This document shows, in pieces, positions 38,124-46,202 of a stretch of DNA of 64,000 nucleotides. The notes beneath the pieces were generated by a model, which saw only the letters and a program-made list of their open reading frames with translations, ran no database searches and was not told where the DNA came from. Numbering within the stretch: the stretch's first letter is position 1; every line of letters starts with the position of its first letter. Where the stretch lies: the NCBI GenBank assembly GCA_036506155.1, contig DASXSF010000157.1, positions 95,652-159,651 on the forward strand, read 5' to 3'. Both the position numbers and the translations under genes were made by a program. The stretch comes from DASXRA01 sp036506155 (GTDB lineage: Bacteria > Actinomycetota > Actinomycetes > Mycobacteriales > Jatrophihabitantaceae).

Positions 38124-39032
38124 TTATCGGATCTCATGTGCGCTCGCCGTCGCCAGCGCAAGCACCCCACGCAGCGGTGCATCGAACGGAAAATCGGCGA
38201 TGACCAGTTCCGGTGGATACGGCACCGCAGCGTCCAGCGCGCGGCGCAGGCCATCGTGCAACCGCCGCCAGGAGCGCACCATGCCGCCACCAACCGCGAT
38301 ACGAGCCGGGTCGATCGCCACGGTGAGGTTGACCAGGTGGAACGACAGTTCGGCGACGAAGTCCGCGATGAGCCGCGCAACGCGGGGTCGGTCGGCGGCA
38401 GCGAACACGTCGACCGCGCCGCGCGCATCCGGCAGGATTCGCGCGGCGGCCCGGTGCAGTCCCTGGCCGCTGACGACCTCCTCCAGCGGGGCGCGGGCGC
38501 CCGAGTCGCAGCCCACGTCGGCGACCGCCCGCAGGTTATAGCCGATCTCCCCTGCGGCGCCGTGCGCCCCGTTGAGCACCACGCCGCCGGCCACGACAGC
38601 CACCGCCAATCCGGTGCCGAGGTTGACGTAGATGCCGGGGTCGCAGCCGGCCAGCGCGCCGTCATGCGCCTCGGCGTAGGCCGCCGCCTTGACATCGGTG
38701 GCCACCTCGATGGTCGCCTCAGGAAATGCCTCGGCGAGCCGCCGGCCGAACGCGATCTCACCCCAACCGTCGATCGTCGGCGCAAGCGCGACCGCATCAC
38801 GCGACGGGATGCCTATCGTGCACGCGCCGACGATGGCCAGCGGCCGACCGTCCGTGACTCGATCGACCAGCGCTCGCGCCGCCGCCACCCCCCGCTCGAA
38901 CGTCGCGTGCGCGCCGTCGGCAGGCCGAGTACGAATCATCGACATGCCGAGCCGGGTACCGTCCACGCCGGCGACGGCGGCGGCGATCTTGCTACCGCCG
39001 AAGTCGATGCCAAGCACGACCGGCTTTGGCAT
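38124..39032 (-). CDS. ROK family sugar kinase
   Basis: A 302-residue kinase of the ROK family. It has an N-terminal phosphate loop GIDFGGSKIAAAV, an NLGTGLAVAVVAGG core, and the GAHGAAGEIGY segment, which in ROK kinases includes the glutamate that contacts the sugar. The usual ROK zinc motif (CxCGxxGC) is replaced by a divergent VGCDSGARAPLEE, so zinc binding is doubtful. There is no helix-turn-helix, so it is an enzyme rather than a repressor. ATG 39032 has a GAGGAG site. It is the first gene of the transport operon. Confidence 0.85.
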   Translation of the reverse strand: MPKPVVLGIDFGGSKIAAAVAGVDGTRLGMSMIRTRPADGAHATFERGVAAARALVDRVTDGRPLAIVGACTIGIPSRDAVALAPTIDGWGEIAFGRRLAEAFPEATIEVATDVKAAAYAEAHDGALAGCDPGIYVNLGTGLAVAVVAGGVVLNGAHGAAGEIGYNLRAVADVGCDSGARAPLEEVVSGQGLHRAAARILPDARGAVDVFAAADRPRVARLIADFVAELSFHLVNLTVAIDPARIAVGGGMVRSWRRLHDGLRRALDAAVPYPPELVIADFPFDAPLRGVLALATASAHEIR

Positions 39033-39114
39033 GCGCACTCCTCTGTCGAGTGGCCCGCTGGTAGTTAGGAAAGTAGACTATCGATCACCGCGCCGCAACG
39101 AGGGAGACACTTCC
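39033..39114. promoter_or_regulatory. Divergent regulatory region of the sugar locus
   Basis: These 82 bp separate the minus-strand transport operon from the plus-strand ROK regulator. A TAGTTAGGAAAGTAGACTA stretch (about 39060-39080) holds TAGT/ACTA arms and a plus-strand TAGACT that could be a -10. This is the obvious place for the ROK regulator to bind, by analogy with other ROK systems. The exact operator is not defined. Confidence 0.4.
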
Positions 39115-40305
39115 GTGACCGGACTAGGAATGCCGGCAGGCCCGCAGTTGATCCGTGCGATGAACGAGCAACTCGTGCTCGGCCTCATCCGGCGCGCGGG
39201 CACGCTCTCACGCGCCGACGTCGCCCGGATGTCCGGACTGTCGAAGCCAACCGTGTCCCTCGCGCTGAGCAATCTGGAACGTGCCGGGCTAGTGCGCGCG
39301 GCCGGGACTCGTACCGGCGTGCCCGGCCCGGCCGCGGTGCTGTACGAAGTGCGCCCGTCCGCCGGCAACGTCCTCGCCCTGGATGTGGGTAGTCAGTTCC
39401 TGCGCGGAGCGATCTGCGACCTCGCCGGCACGATCCGTGCGAACGCGACGCTGCCCGTCGAGAGCGCGACGGGCCCGCAGCGCGTCGCCGAGCTGGCCCG
39501 CCTTGCCGAGAAGCTCTACGCAGAAGCAGACGTCGAGCGCTCCGACATCACCCAGACCGTGCTCGGCAGCCCCGGTGTCTTCGACCCGCGCCGCAACGCC
39601 CTGACACTTGCACCGGCGCTGCCCGGGTGGGAAGAGCCGACCGTGCTCAGCCAGCTACGCGGCGCGTTCGGTGCGTCGCTGATGGTCGAGAACGACATCG
39701 ACGCAGCCGCGCTGGCCGAGCAGGCGCACGGCCACGGGCGAGGTGTCGACAGCTTCGCCTTCGTCTCCGTGGGTGCGGGGATCGGGATGGGACTCGTGCT
39801 GGGCGGTCGGCTGCACAGGGGCGCACGGGGCGCCGCAGGAGAGATCGGCTACCTTCCTTTCGGCGACATGCCGCGCCGCACTCGGGACGCACGGCGGCTC
39901 GGCCACTTCGAGGCAAGCGCCTCCGCGGCCGGCATCCTGCGCGCTGCCCGTCAGGCCGGCATGCGGCGCCCGGTCTCGCCGCGCAACGTCTTCGCGGCGG
40001 CCGCCCGCGGCGATGAGCGCGCCGCCCACGTCGTCGCCCACGAGTCGGTACTGATCGCGAAGGCGATATGCGCCGTCACCGCCGTCGTCGATCCGGAGCT
40101 CGTCGTACTCGGCGGTGGCATCGGACAGGCCGCCGGCCTGCTCGATGCGGTCCGCCATGAACTACGGACCCTCACCCCGATCCAGCCCGAACTGCGCGCG
40201 AGCGCTCTCGGCGACAACGCCGTGGTGGACGGCTGTCTGGCCGCCGGCATCGACCGCGCCTGGGAAATCATCATCGCCGCGATCCACGGCCCGGACAACG
40301 CGTGA
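39115..40305 (+). CDS. ROK family transcriptional regulator
   Basis: A 396-residue NagC/XylR-type regulator. The N-terminal winged helix reads LSRADVARMSGLSKPTVSLA, and the ROK sugar-binding fold follows with SVGAGIGMGLVLGG, a GARGAAGEIGY segment and a late VVLGGGIGQAAGL. The usual zinc cluster is missing here too. GTG 39115 has a GAGGGAG site. It diverges from the transport operon and is coupled by GTGA overlap to the downstream kinase. It probably represses the locus in the absence of the sugar. Confidence 0.9.
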   Translation: MTGLGMPAGPQLIRAMNEQLVLGLIRRAGTLSRADVARMSGLSKPTVSLALSNLERAGLVRAAGTRTGVPGPAAVLYEVRPSAGNVLALDVGSQFLRGAICDLAGTIRANATLPVESATGPQRVAELARLAEKLYAEADVERSDITQTVLGSPGVFDPRRNALTLAPALPGWEEPTVLSQLRGAFGASLMVENDIDAAALAEQAHGHGRGVDSFAFVSVGAGIGMGLVLGGRLHRGARGAAGEIGYLPFGDMPRRTRDARRLGHFEASASAAGILRAARQAGMRRPVSPRNVFAAAARGDERAAHVVAHESVLIAKAICAVTAVVDPELVVLGGGIGQAAGLLDAVRHELRTLTPIQPELRASALGDNAVVDGCLAAGIDRAWEIIIAAIHGPDNA

Positions 40306-41261
40306 CCTGGGTCGTGGCCGCGGACGGCGGCAACTCCAAGACCGACCTCGTACTGGCCAACATCGAGGGAGAGGTGCTCGCCCGGGTCCGCACCGCCGGT
40401 ACCCGCCCGAATATCGACGGGATGCCGGCCATGGCGTCGACGCTCGCGGCCGCCGCACGCTCCGCCGCAGCCCAGGCGGGCGCCACGTCCATCTCGGTCG
40501 GCGCGTTCTACCTGGCGAATGTCGACCTGCCCGATGACGAGACCGCGGCCACGGACGCGCTACGTCGGCTGCGCATCGCCGAGCGGGTGGTCGTGCGCAA
40601 CGACGTGCTTGCCATCTTGCGCGCCGGAACGACCCGCGGCTGGGGTGTCGCGATCACCGCGGGCGCGGGCATCAACGCGGTCGGTGTGCATCCTGACGGT
40701 CGCGAGGCACGCTTTCTCGCGCTCGGCGATGTCAGTGGCGACTGGGGTGGGGCCTACTCCGTCGGCGCGGCCGCGCTGGGCGCGGCGGTACGCGCCGGTG
40801 ACGGGCGCGGCCCGGCTACCGTACTGTGCAGTATGGTCGATGAGACGTACCACGCTGCGCCCGAGGACGTCGCCGTCGCGGTCAGCCGTGGCCAAATCCG
40901 GCGGCGGGCGCTGCGCGACCTCGCCCCTGCCGTTTTGCGCGCCGCCGACGGCGGCGACTCCGCCGCGTGCGAAATCGTCATGCGGCTCGCCGACAATGCT
41001 GCAGACTTCGCCGTCGCGCTGCTGCGCCGGTTGGACCTGACCGGTGCTGACGCCGACGTCGTGCTGGGCGGACGCCTGCTCCAGTCGGGCAACCGGGTGC
41101 TGCTGGACCGGGTCCGCGACCGGGTTGCCGCCGCCGCACCGAACGCCAGGCTGCGGGTTCTCGACACGCCGCCCGTGGCCGGAGCGCTGGCAACAGCACT
41201 CGAACTGGCAGGGGCGGACCCCGCCGCACAAGAGCGGGCGCGGCGCCAGCTGACGCCATAG
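40302..41261 (+). CDS. BadF/BadG-type N-acetylglucosamine kinase-like protein
   Basis: A 319-residue ASKHA-fold kinase of the BadF/BadG/BcrA/BcrD family, the group that includes eukaryotic-like GlcNAc kinases. The N-terminal loop is ADGGNSKTDLV. AGAGINAVGV and LGDVSGDWGGAYSVG are the usual middle motifs, and DVVLGGRLLQSGN lies near the C-terminus. GTG 40302 overlaps the regulator stop by four bases. Its presence points to an amino-sugar or glucose product of the imported oligosaccharide. It is the last clearly conventional gene before the putative island edge. Confidence 0.87.
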   Translation: MTWVVAADGGNSKTDLVLANIEGEVLARVRTAGTRPNIDGMPAMASTLAAAARSAAAQAGATSISVGAFYLANVDLPDDETAATDALRRLRIAERVVVRNDVLAILRAGTTRGWGVAITAGAGINAVGVHPDGREARFLALGDVSGDWGGAYSVGAAALGAAVRAGDGRGPATVLCSMVDETYHAAPEDVAVAVSRGQIRRRALRDLAPAVLRAADGGDSAACEIVMRLADNAADFAVALLRRLDLTGADADVVLGGRLLQSGNRVLLDRVRDRVAAAAPNARLRVLDTPPVAGALATALELAGADPAAQERARRQLTP

Positions 41262-41270
41262 GCCGCACAC

Positions 41271-41303
41271 TCGTCGGGGTGGCGGCGTCGTCGGGGTGGC
41301 GGG
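41271..41303 (+). repeat. 15-bp direct repeat at the tRNA-like 3' end
   Basis: TCGTCGGGGTGGCGG occurs at 41271-41285 and again at 41288-41302. The second copy is the 3' end of the tRNA-Pro-like sequence on the minus strand. A duplicated tRNA 3' end is what an integration event can leave behind. Confidence 0.5.
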
Positions 41304-41346
41304 ATTCGAACCCACGGCCCCTCGCTCCCAAACGGAACGCACCCCG
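41291..41346 (-). pseudogene. tRNA-Pro(UGG)-like relic lacking the D-arm
   Basis: Read on the minus strand, the sequence has a 7-bp acceptor stem (CGGGGTG at 41346-41340, CACCCCG at 41298-41292) typical of tRNA-Pro. It also has an anticodon loop TTTGGGA (41332-41326) with anticodon UGG, and a proper T-arm with loop TTCGAAT (stem and loop 41315-41299). Only seven bases lie between the acceptor and the anticodon loop, so the D-arm is gone, and the 5' side of the anticodon stem no longer pairs well with GCGAG. It cannot be a working tRNA. It looks like the 3' half left by an integration or deletion event. Confidence 0.6.
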
Positions 41347-41438
41347 TCCGCCGAGTCCATAGGTCCCAGATCCCCCGGGCTTCCGTCCAGCCAACATCTA
41401 GGCAGAAGCGCCGATTCCGCACGCGCTCCGCCGGTTCC

Positions 41439-41458
41439 GTGACATCTGCGTGACATCT
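41439..41458 (+). repeat. Tandem GTGACATCT 9-mers
   Basis: Two direct GTGACATCT copies lie 11 bp apart about 95 bp from the tRNA-like relic. Short direct repeats at this distance resemble arm-type integrase binding sites beside an attachment site. Two copies are weak evidence. Confidence 0.35.
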
Positions 41459-41558
41459 CAAGATCGACAGACCTCGAACAGATGAGCGGCCCCGGCCGGC
41501 GTCATACCACCGACCAGAGCCTTGATCACCAACCTGCTGCAACCAGGGAGATGACCCA

Positions 41559-41810
41559 ATGAACGAACGTAGCGCCTTGCGGCCGTTCGAGCACTATCAG
41601 CAGTCGCTGCGGCTGCTTGCCGTCGCTGAGAGCGCCGGCACCGACCCCACCGTCCCGACCGTCGCCGCCCTCGCCGGCATCGGGCATGCGCTACTCGCCG
41701 CGGTGCCGAGGCGAGCAAGGAAGCGCCCAGCCGACCCCGGGCGGCATACGTCAACCGGTGACCGGTGGCTGTTCGGCGATACCCAGCAGGAAGGCCGCGA
41801 TGGACGCTGA
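41559..41810 (+). CDS. Small hypothetical protein of mobile-element type
   Basis: An 83-residue ORF with a good ribosome binding site (AGGGAG, 8 bases before the ATG). The N-terminal part, RPFEHYQQSLRLLAVAESAG followed by an Ala-rich helix, resembles small proteins found in actinomycete integrative elements, where a Tyr-Arg-Ala-rich helix of this kind recurs. The C-terminus is basic. I cannot assign a function. It is the first ORF inside the putative island edge. Confidence 0.5.
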   Translation: MNERSALRPFEHYQQSLRLLAVAESAGTDPTVPTVAALAGIGHALLAAVPRRARKRPADPGRHTSTGDRWLFGDTQQEGRDGR

Positions 41811-41817
41811 AGAGTAG

Positions 41818-41937
41818 ATGTTGCCGCCTACTCCGGCGGAGATCCGCGACCTTGCACGGCGGATTCAGGCCGAGATCGCGTGGCAGATGCCGGGGCACCG
41901 CACCTGGATCGGTTACAAGCTGGCGCCGCTGTTCTAA
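41818..41937 (+). CDS. Small ORF, 39 residues
   Basis: An ATG at 41818 begins MLPPTPAEIRDLARRIQAEI and runs 39 codons to a TAA. It lies eight bases after the preceding ORF and has an amphipathic helix with a normal composition. There is no clear ribosome binding site, but it could be read by coupling. It may be a second small protein of the same element. Confidence 0.4.
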   Translation: MLPPTPAEIRDLARRIQAEIAWQMPGHRTWIGYKLAPLF

Positions 41938-42222
41938 CCCGCTGACAAAGCGCCCGGCGCACGGGCTTTACTTATCGCCCATATCCGGGCAGAATACGTG
42001 CGGGCGCCGAGAGATGCTGAGGTGCGGCACCTAGGATGCGCTCGGCGCCCCGGACGCCCCCGTGGCCAAGTGGGCCGGCCACAGGGGCCGTCCTAGCTCT
42101 ACCGTTCCGAACACCTGTTCGGGTAGCGTGCTGGGTGAGTGCTCGTTCTAGACGATCTTGGTGGTCAACGAGTATGGCAGTGGCCTCAGGGCCATGCACC
42201 ATCGGAACTCGGGCGGGACGTA
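41938..42222. other. No supported gene
   Basis: These 285 bases hold only short overlapping frames on both strands with no family resemblance and no clear ribosome binding site. Confidence 0.6.
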
Positions 42223-42804
42223 TCAGATCGTGTAGGGGTCGGAGTGCGAGCCGATGGGTGCGTTCATTCCGGTGACGATGTTGAATGCACTGGCCTCGCG
42301 CCCTTGATCCATTCCGCCCACCGACCACTCGGTTGACCAGATCGATGACCGCCCGTGCGGGTCGAATGCGGCGCGAAGGCTCCAGTGGCCGCTGCTCGTC
42401 CGCGTCGGGCCGGACCGTCCGACGCCGTTGGGTGCCACGGACCGCTCGATATAGCTGAGCGGAATCGTCGCTATGTACGTCGTGCCGGGTGCGCCGAGGG
42501 GGGACGTGGTGACCGATCCCCGCGCGATGCGCTGCGTGCCCGGCGCGCAGTCGCTGAGCGGACGTCGGACCGATCCGTGCTGCACACAGTTGGTGTAGAG
42601 GCGGTCGGTGCCCTGAACCGACAGCGCCACGGTGGACGCGCCCACGGGGCTCCTGTACTCGAACTGCGAGAAATACACCACATAGCGACAGTGCGTGCCG
42701 ACGATGCCAAAGATCGCCGACCCGATCGTCTGGACTATCTCATCCACGCTGTTCGCGGCGGCCGCCTCATCGCCCGCCCGCTGACCCCGACGGCCGAACG
42801 GCAA
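42223..42804 (-). CDS. Hypothetical protein
   Basis: A 193-residue ORF I do not recognise. The middle and C-terminal parts look protein-like (STVALSVQGTDRLYTNCVQH, RSSIWSTEWSVGGMDQGREA) with Ser/Thr-rich beta-type composition. Its N-terminal ~20 residues overlap a TMEM175-like fragment on the other strand, so the real start may be downstream. There is no signal peptide or membrane segment. It could be a captured or decayed gene. Confidence 0.4.
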   Translation of the reverse strand: MPFGRRGQRAGDEAAAANSVDEIVQTIGSAIFGIVGTHCRYVVYFSQFEYRSPVGASTVALSVQGTDRLYTNCVQHGSVRRPLSDCAPGTQRIARGSVTTSPLGAPGTTYIATIPLSYIERSVAPNGVGRSGPTRTSSGHWSLRAAFDPHGRSSIWSTEWSVGGMDQGREASAFNIVTGMNAPIGSHSDPYTI

Positions 42805-42948
42805 GCGATCGTGCGGTTCGCCATGGGCACTCTCGTCTATGCGGCGACGATCGGGATTTCGTTCCTGTCACCCGGAGCCGCGCTCGCGATCCACTTCGTG
42901 GTGGCCGCCTATTACGTCTTCGAGCAGGTAGCCGCATCCAGCAGCTGA
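42750..42948 (+). pseudogene. C-terminal fragment resembling TMEM175/DUF1211 family
   Basis: The frame ending at 42948 reads PLTPTAERQAIVRFAMGTLV, then two hydrophobic segments with SFLSPGAALAIHFVVAAYYVF. This resembles the end of actinobacterial TMEM175-type potassium-channel-like proteins. The upstream part of the frame is not coding, and the N-terminal membrane segments are absent. It is best read as a truncated remnant that now overlaps an opposite-strand ORF. Confidence 0.4.
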
Positions 42949-43069
42949 GACGGATTCGGCACCCGCTCCTGCGACCGGCGTCACCGGCAGTTCGGACTCG
43001 CGTCGTCCTCCTCCGACGAGATCGCACGCAGCGGTAGAGGGCCGCCCCAGCGGACCATGCTTCCGCCAG

Positions 43070-43819
43070 TCACGATGTAGGACCGCCAGCAGGCTTCAGC
43101 TTCTCCTCGAAGAACGCCAACACCCGCTCGACGCCTTCTTGTTGGCGGTGCTCCGTGAGCGTCGCGTGTTTGCGGCCGTCGAATTCCACGGCGATGAAGT
43201 TGTCACCGAGCTCGCGGCGCAGCGTCTCGAAGCGGGTGCCAACCGCTGGGTCGCGCTCGTACCGCAGGCCGAGCACTTGACACCCGTCGGCAACCTTGGC
43301 CTGGACCGACTTGAGATCGGCACGGCTGATCCCCAGGTCAGCCCTGCGTGCCTTTCCCACCGGGGCAGGCGTCGCCGGCTGCGCGAGCACCGGAGCCGCG
43401 ATAGGCGCGTCGGCAAGCATCGCCAGGGCGAAGCCACCGGTCAAGCACATACCGATGGCGCCGACACCAGGCCCATCCAGCTGCGCGTGCAGCTCCTGAG
43501 CCAGCCAGCGCAGCCACGTCACCACCGGGCTCGTCCGCCCGCAAGCGAACATGCTGAACTCCCGGCTGATGCAGATCCTCGCGATGGACCGCATCGACTC
43601 AGGCACGGTCGCCTCGGCCTCCGGCCGACCGAACAGCGACGGCATCACCACCGTGAACCCACGCGCCACCACCTCCTCGGCGAACGCGATCACCTTCGGT
43701 GTGATGCCGGGGACCTCGTGAATCACGATCACCCCCGGCCCGCTGCCCTTGCGATACGTCGGGTGCGTGACTCCGTTCGCGGCAAAGCTGCTGGGCGTCC
43801 AGGACACCAGCAAACTCAC
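43070..43819 (-). CDS. Dienelactone hydrolase family protein
   Basis: A 249-residue alpha/beta hydrolase. The oxyanion strand GVIVIHEVPGITPKVIAFAE and the nucleophile elbow GMCLTGG, with Cys as nucleophile, are those of the dienelactone hydrolase family. A late His lies in HATLTEHRQQEG. The GTG at 43819 is chosen because the open frame further upstream looks non-coding. A TATAGGGT sits 8 bases before it, so the message may be leaderless. The substrate is unknown. Confidence 0.75.
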   Translation of the reverse strand: MSLLVSWTPSSFAANGVTHPTYRKGSGPGVIVIHEVPGITPKVIAFAEEVVARGFTVVMPSLFGRPEAEATVPESMRSIARICISREFSMFACGRTSPVVTWLRWLAQELHAQLDGPGVGAIGMCLTGGFALAMLADAPIAAPVLAQPATPAPVGKARRADLGISRADLKSVQAKVADGCQVLGLRYERDPAVGTRFETLRRELGDNFIAVEFDGRKHATLTEHRQQEGVERVLAFFEEKLKPAGGPTS

Positions 43820-44273
43820 GGCGGAAGACCCTATACCCGGTGCGGGCAAACGCCGGACACTTCTGCGATCACCGCGAGGACACCCGGGCCGGCCGACACG
43901 CACAGATCGACCCAGCTCCGAGCCGAACCAGCGCCACGCGCCTGCTCGAAATCGGCGACCGTACCGCGGACGGTGTTGGGGCAGACTTGCAACTTCATGC
44001 GGCGCACAGAATGGCCACTCGCGCCCCAACGCACGCAATTCGCCAGATTAGGGCGCTAGCGGCGGCTGATCGGCACCTTGTCGAGCCAACGACCTGCGTG
44101 GTCCGGATGGGAACTGGACGGAGCTGAGGGCCGCTCCCGCTGTCAACCTGAAGATCAAAGACGCAGCGACTGAGTGACGGTCGGACGCATGGCGACATGG
44201 CCTCAAGTGCGCATTCTGCGGACGTGCAGCGAAACCGGTGGCCGACCGCTACATTTCCTCGCGTGATGGACCA
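43820..44273. other. No supported gene
   Basis: A 454-bp gap. A minus-strand frame (ATG 43995 to about 43831, MKLQVCPNTVRGTVADFEQA) is slightly protein-like but has no family resemblance. The frame of the next gene is also open from a GTG at 44238. Confidence 0.5.
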
Positions 44274-45089
44274 GTGAGGCTGTGGCTGCTCGGCGTCCGG
44301 GGCTCGACGCCGGCCCCCGGGCCGGATTTCGCCGGCTACGGCGGGCACACGTCATGCGTAGCGATCGCGGCGGACGACCAGGATGCGCCGACTGTCGCGC
44401 TCGATGCGGGGACCGGGCTGCGCTCGCTCAGCGCATTGCTCCCGGGACCGGCGTACCACGGCGCGATCCTCCTCAGCCACTTGCACTGGGACCACGTCCA
44501 GGGCATCCCGTTCTTTCTCGCCGGCGATCACCACCAGAGCGTCGTCGATCTCTACCTGCCGGCGCAGGGCGGCCTGAGCGGTCGCGACCTGCTGGCCAAG
44601 ATGATGTCGCCGCCCTGCTTCCCGATCACGCCCGAAGGGCTGCGCGGTACGTGGACGTTCAACGCCCTGCCGCCCGGGCACCTAGACATCCGAGGCTTCG
44701 AGGTAACGGCTGTCGAGGCTGCCCACAAGGGTGGGCGGACGTACGGGTTCCGCGTCGAGGACCTGTCCGGCTCGCTCGCGTACCTTCCCGATCACGCCCC
44801 GGTGCAGGGCTGCAGCGACGAGCTGCGCGTCCTGATCCGCGAGGTGGACGTGCTGCTGCACGACGCCCAGTTCCTGGAGAGCGAGCGTTCGACGGCGGAT
44901 CTGTTCGGCCACGCGACCGTGGACGAGGCGATCACCCTGGCCACCGAGGCGAAGGTCGGCAAGCTAGTGCTGGTCCATCATGCGCCGGCGCGCACCGACG
45001 CGCAGCTCGACGCACTGGCGCACGAGCTGACCGCCCCGATACCAGTGGTCCTCGCCGCAGAGGGCCAATGCATCGACATTCCGGGCTGA
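44274..45089 (+). CDS. MBL-fold metallohydrolase
   Basis: A 271-residue metallo-beta-lactamase-fold protein. It starts RLWLLGVRGSTPAPGPDFAG, a typical opening for this subfamily. HLHWDH is the HxHxDH metal motif, and ELRVLIREVDVLLHDAQFL supplies the later Asp. The GTG at 44274 is preferred because GGA lies just before it and the product then starts like its relatives. The GTG at 44238 would add 12 residues. It resembles cyclic-nucleotide phosphodiesterase-like and ribonuclease Z-like MBL proteins in layout, so a phosphodiesterase role next to a cyclase is conceivable but unproven. Confidence 0.8.
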   Translation: MRLWLLGVRGSTPAPGPDFAGYGGHTSCVAIAADDQDAPTVALDAGTGLRSLSALLPGPAYHGAILLSHLHWDHVQGIPFFLAGDHHQSVVDLYLPAQGGLSGRDLLAKMMSPPCFPITPEGLRGTWTFNALPPGHLDIRGFEVTAVEAAHKGGRTYGFRVEDLSGSLAYLPDHAPVQGCSDELRVLIREVDVLLHDAQFLESERSTADLFGHATVDEAITLATEAKVGKLVLVHHAPARTDAQLDALAHELTAPIPVVLAAEGQCIDIPG

Positions 45090-45230
45090 TTTCAATGCAA
45101 TCCCGAATGGCGATGGATGCGTAGCCGCGCGCGATCAGACAATCCCTCCTATATGCCGTCCGCCCTTGACAGCGCTGCTGCGCCGCGCGAAAGCTCGCAC
45201 GCAGACGGCTTGGGCAGGGAGCGTTTCATC

Positions 45231-46202
45231 ATGGCCAGATTAGCTGCCATCGTCCCTACACGTTTGTTGCGGATCGTGCTCGCCTGCGCGGTGCTCATCG
45301 GCGTGGCGATCGCCGCCACGATCCCGGTGGGTGCCGCGCCGACGCCGGGGCCGACTGGCATCTCGGCCGCTGCCTCGACCGACAACTCGACCCTCGGCGG
45401 CGCGGTCCCGGCAGTGCTCGTGGCGGCGGGGAGCTCGTTCACCCTGACAGTGACCCTGACGCCCGCCGGCGCCACGTTCAACACCGACACCAAGCTCAGC
45501 CTGACGGCGTCGCTCGCCTCCGGCGCACACGCCGGAGGCAGCTTCAGCCCGGCGTCGATCGTCATGCCGGGCGGCGTTAGTTCTGCGCAGTTCAGCGTCT
45601 CGTACTCGGCGGTCGAGAACGGCGTGCAGGTGACGGTCTCGGTCGCCAAGGCAAACGGCAAGATCAGCCAGGTGACGCCGGGCACGACGGCGTCGTTCGA
45701 CGTTCTCAAGACGGTCGAGATCTTCCCGGCAACCGAGCCATCACTCGGCACCGGGCTCGGTGTCGGTGATGCCGCCTGCACGTCAGACACCACTGAATCC
45801 GAGTGCGGCGTGCTCGTCCTTCCCAATGGGTTCTCCTCGCAGCACGGCGCTCTCTCGCTCGGCGCGTGCACGTCCGATCTCGGATGTACGGCCGGCAGTC
45901 AGGTTGTGCAGTTCATCGCCGACTTGGGGTCTGCCTATAGCCCGACGAACCCGGCCACCCTGATCATCCGCTGCTCGAAGGAGCTCTGCCGCGGCAAGGG
46001 TGTCAGCAGCTACACGCTGAAAGTGAGCTTCTCGGCGAGCGGGCCGCTGGACGTCGTGTCGGCGCCGTGCGTGAGCAAGGGCGTGGCGCTCGACGCCGCC
46101 GGGAACACGTTCTGCACCGACTACGTACAGAGCCACCGCGACAACGCCGGTGATGCCCTGCTGGTCCTGCTGTTCGTCCACGATTTCCGGGGGAGCACCT
46201 GA
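45231..46202 (+). CDS. Secreted protein of unknown function
   Basis: A 323-residue secreted protein. A signal peptide covers about residues 1-35 (LLRIVLACAVLIGVAIAATI). A beta-rich Ser/Thr/Gly region follows (about 40-165), then a C-terminal region with several cysteines that may form disulfides. ATG 45231 is supported by a GGGAG site. The first half looks like an immunoglobulin-like or cohesin-like beta-sandwich, with no clear family. It converges tail to tail with the cyclase gene with no gap. Confidence 0.65.
   Translation: MARLAAIVPTRLLRIVLACAVLIGVAIAATIPVGAAPTPGPTGISAAASTDNSTLGGAVPAVLVAAGSSFTLTVTLTPAGATFNTDTKLSLTASLASGAHAGGSFSPASIVMPGGVSSAQFSVSYSAVENGVQVTVSVAKANGKISQVTPGTTASFDVLKTVEIFPATEPSLGTGLGVGDAACTSDTTESECGVLVLPNGFSSQHGALSLGACTSDLGCTAGSQVVQFIADLGSAYSPTNPATLIIRCSKELCRGKGVSSYTLKVSFSASGPLDVVSAPCVSKGVALDAAGNTFCTDYVQSHRDNAGDALLVLLFVHDFRGST

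Noticed and set aside
41291..41346. Functional tRNA-Pro
   Set aside because: The D-arm is missing and the anticodon stem is mispaired, so it is listed as a relic.
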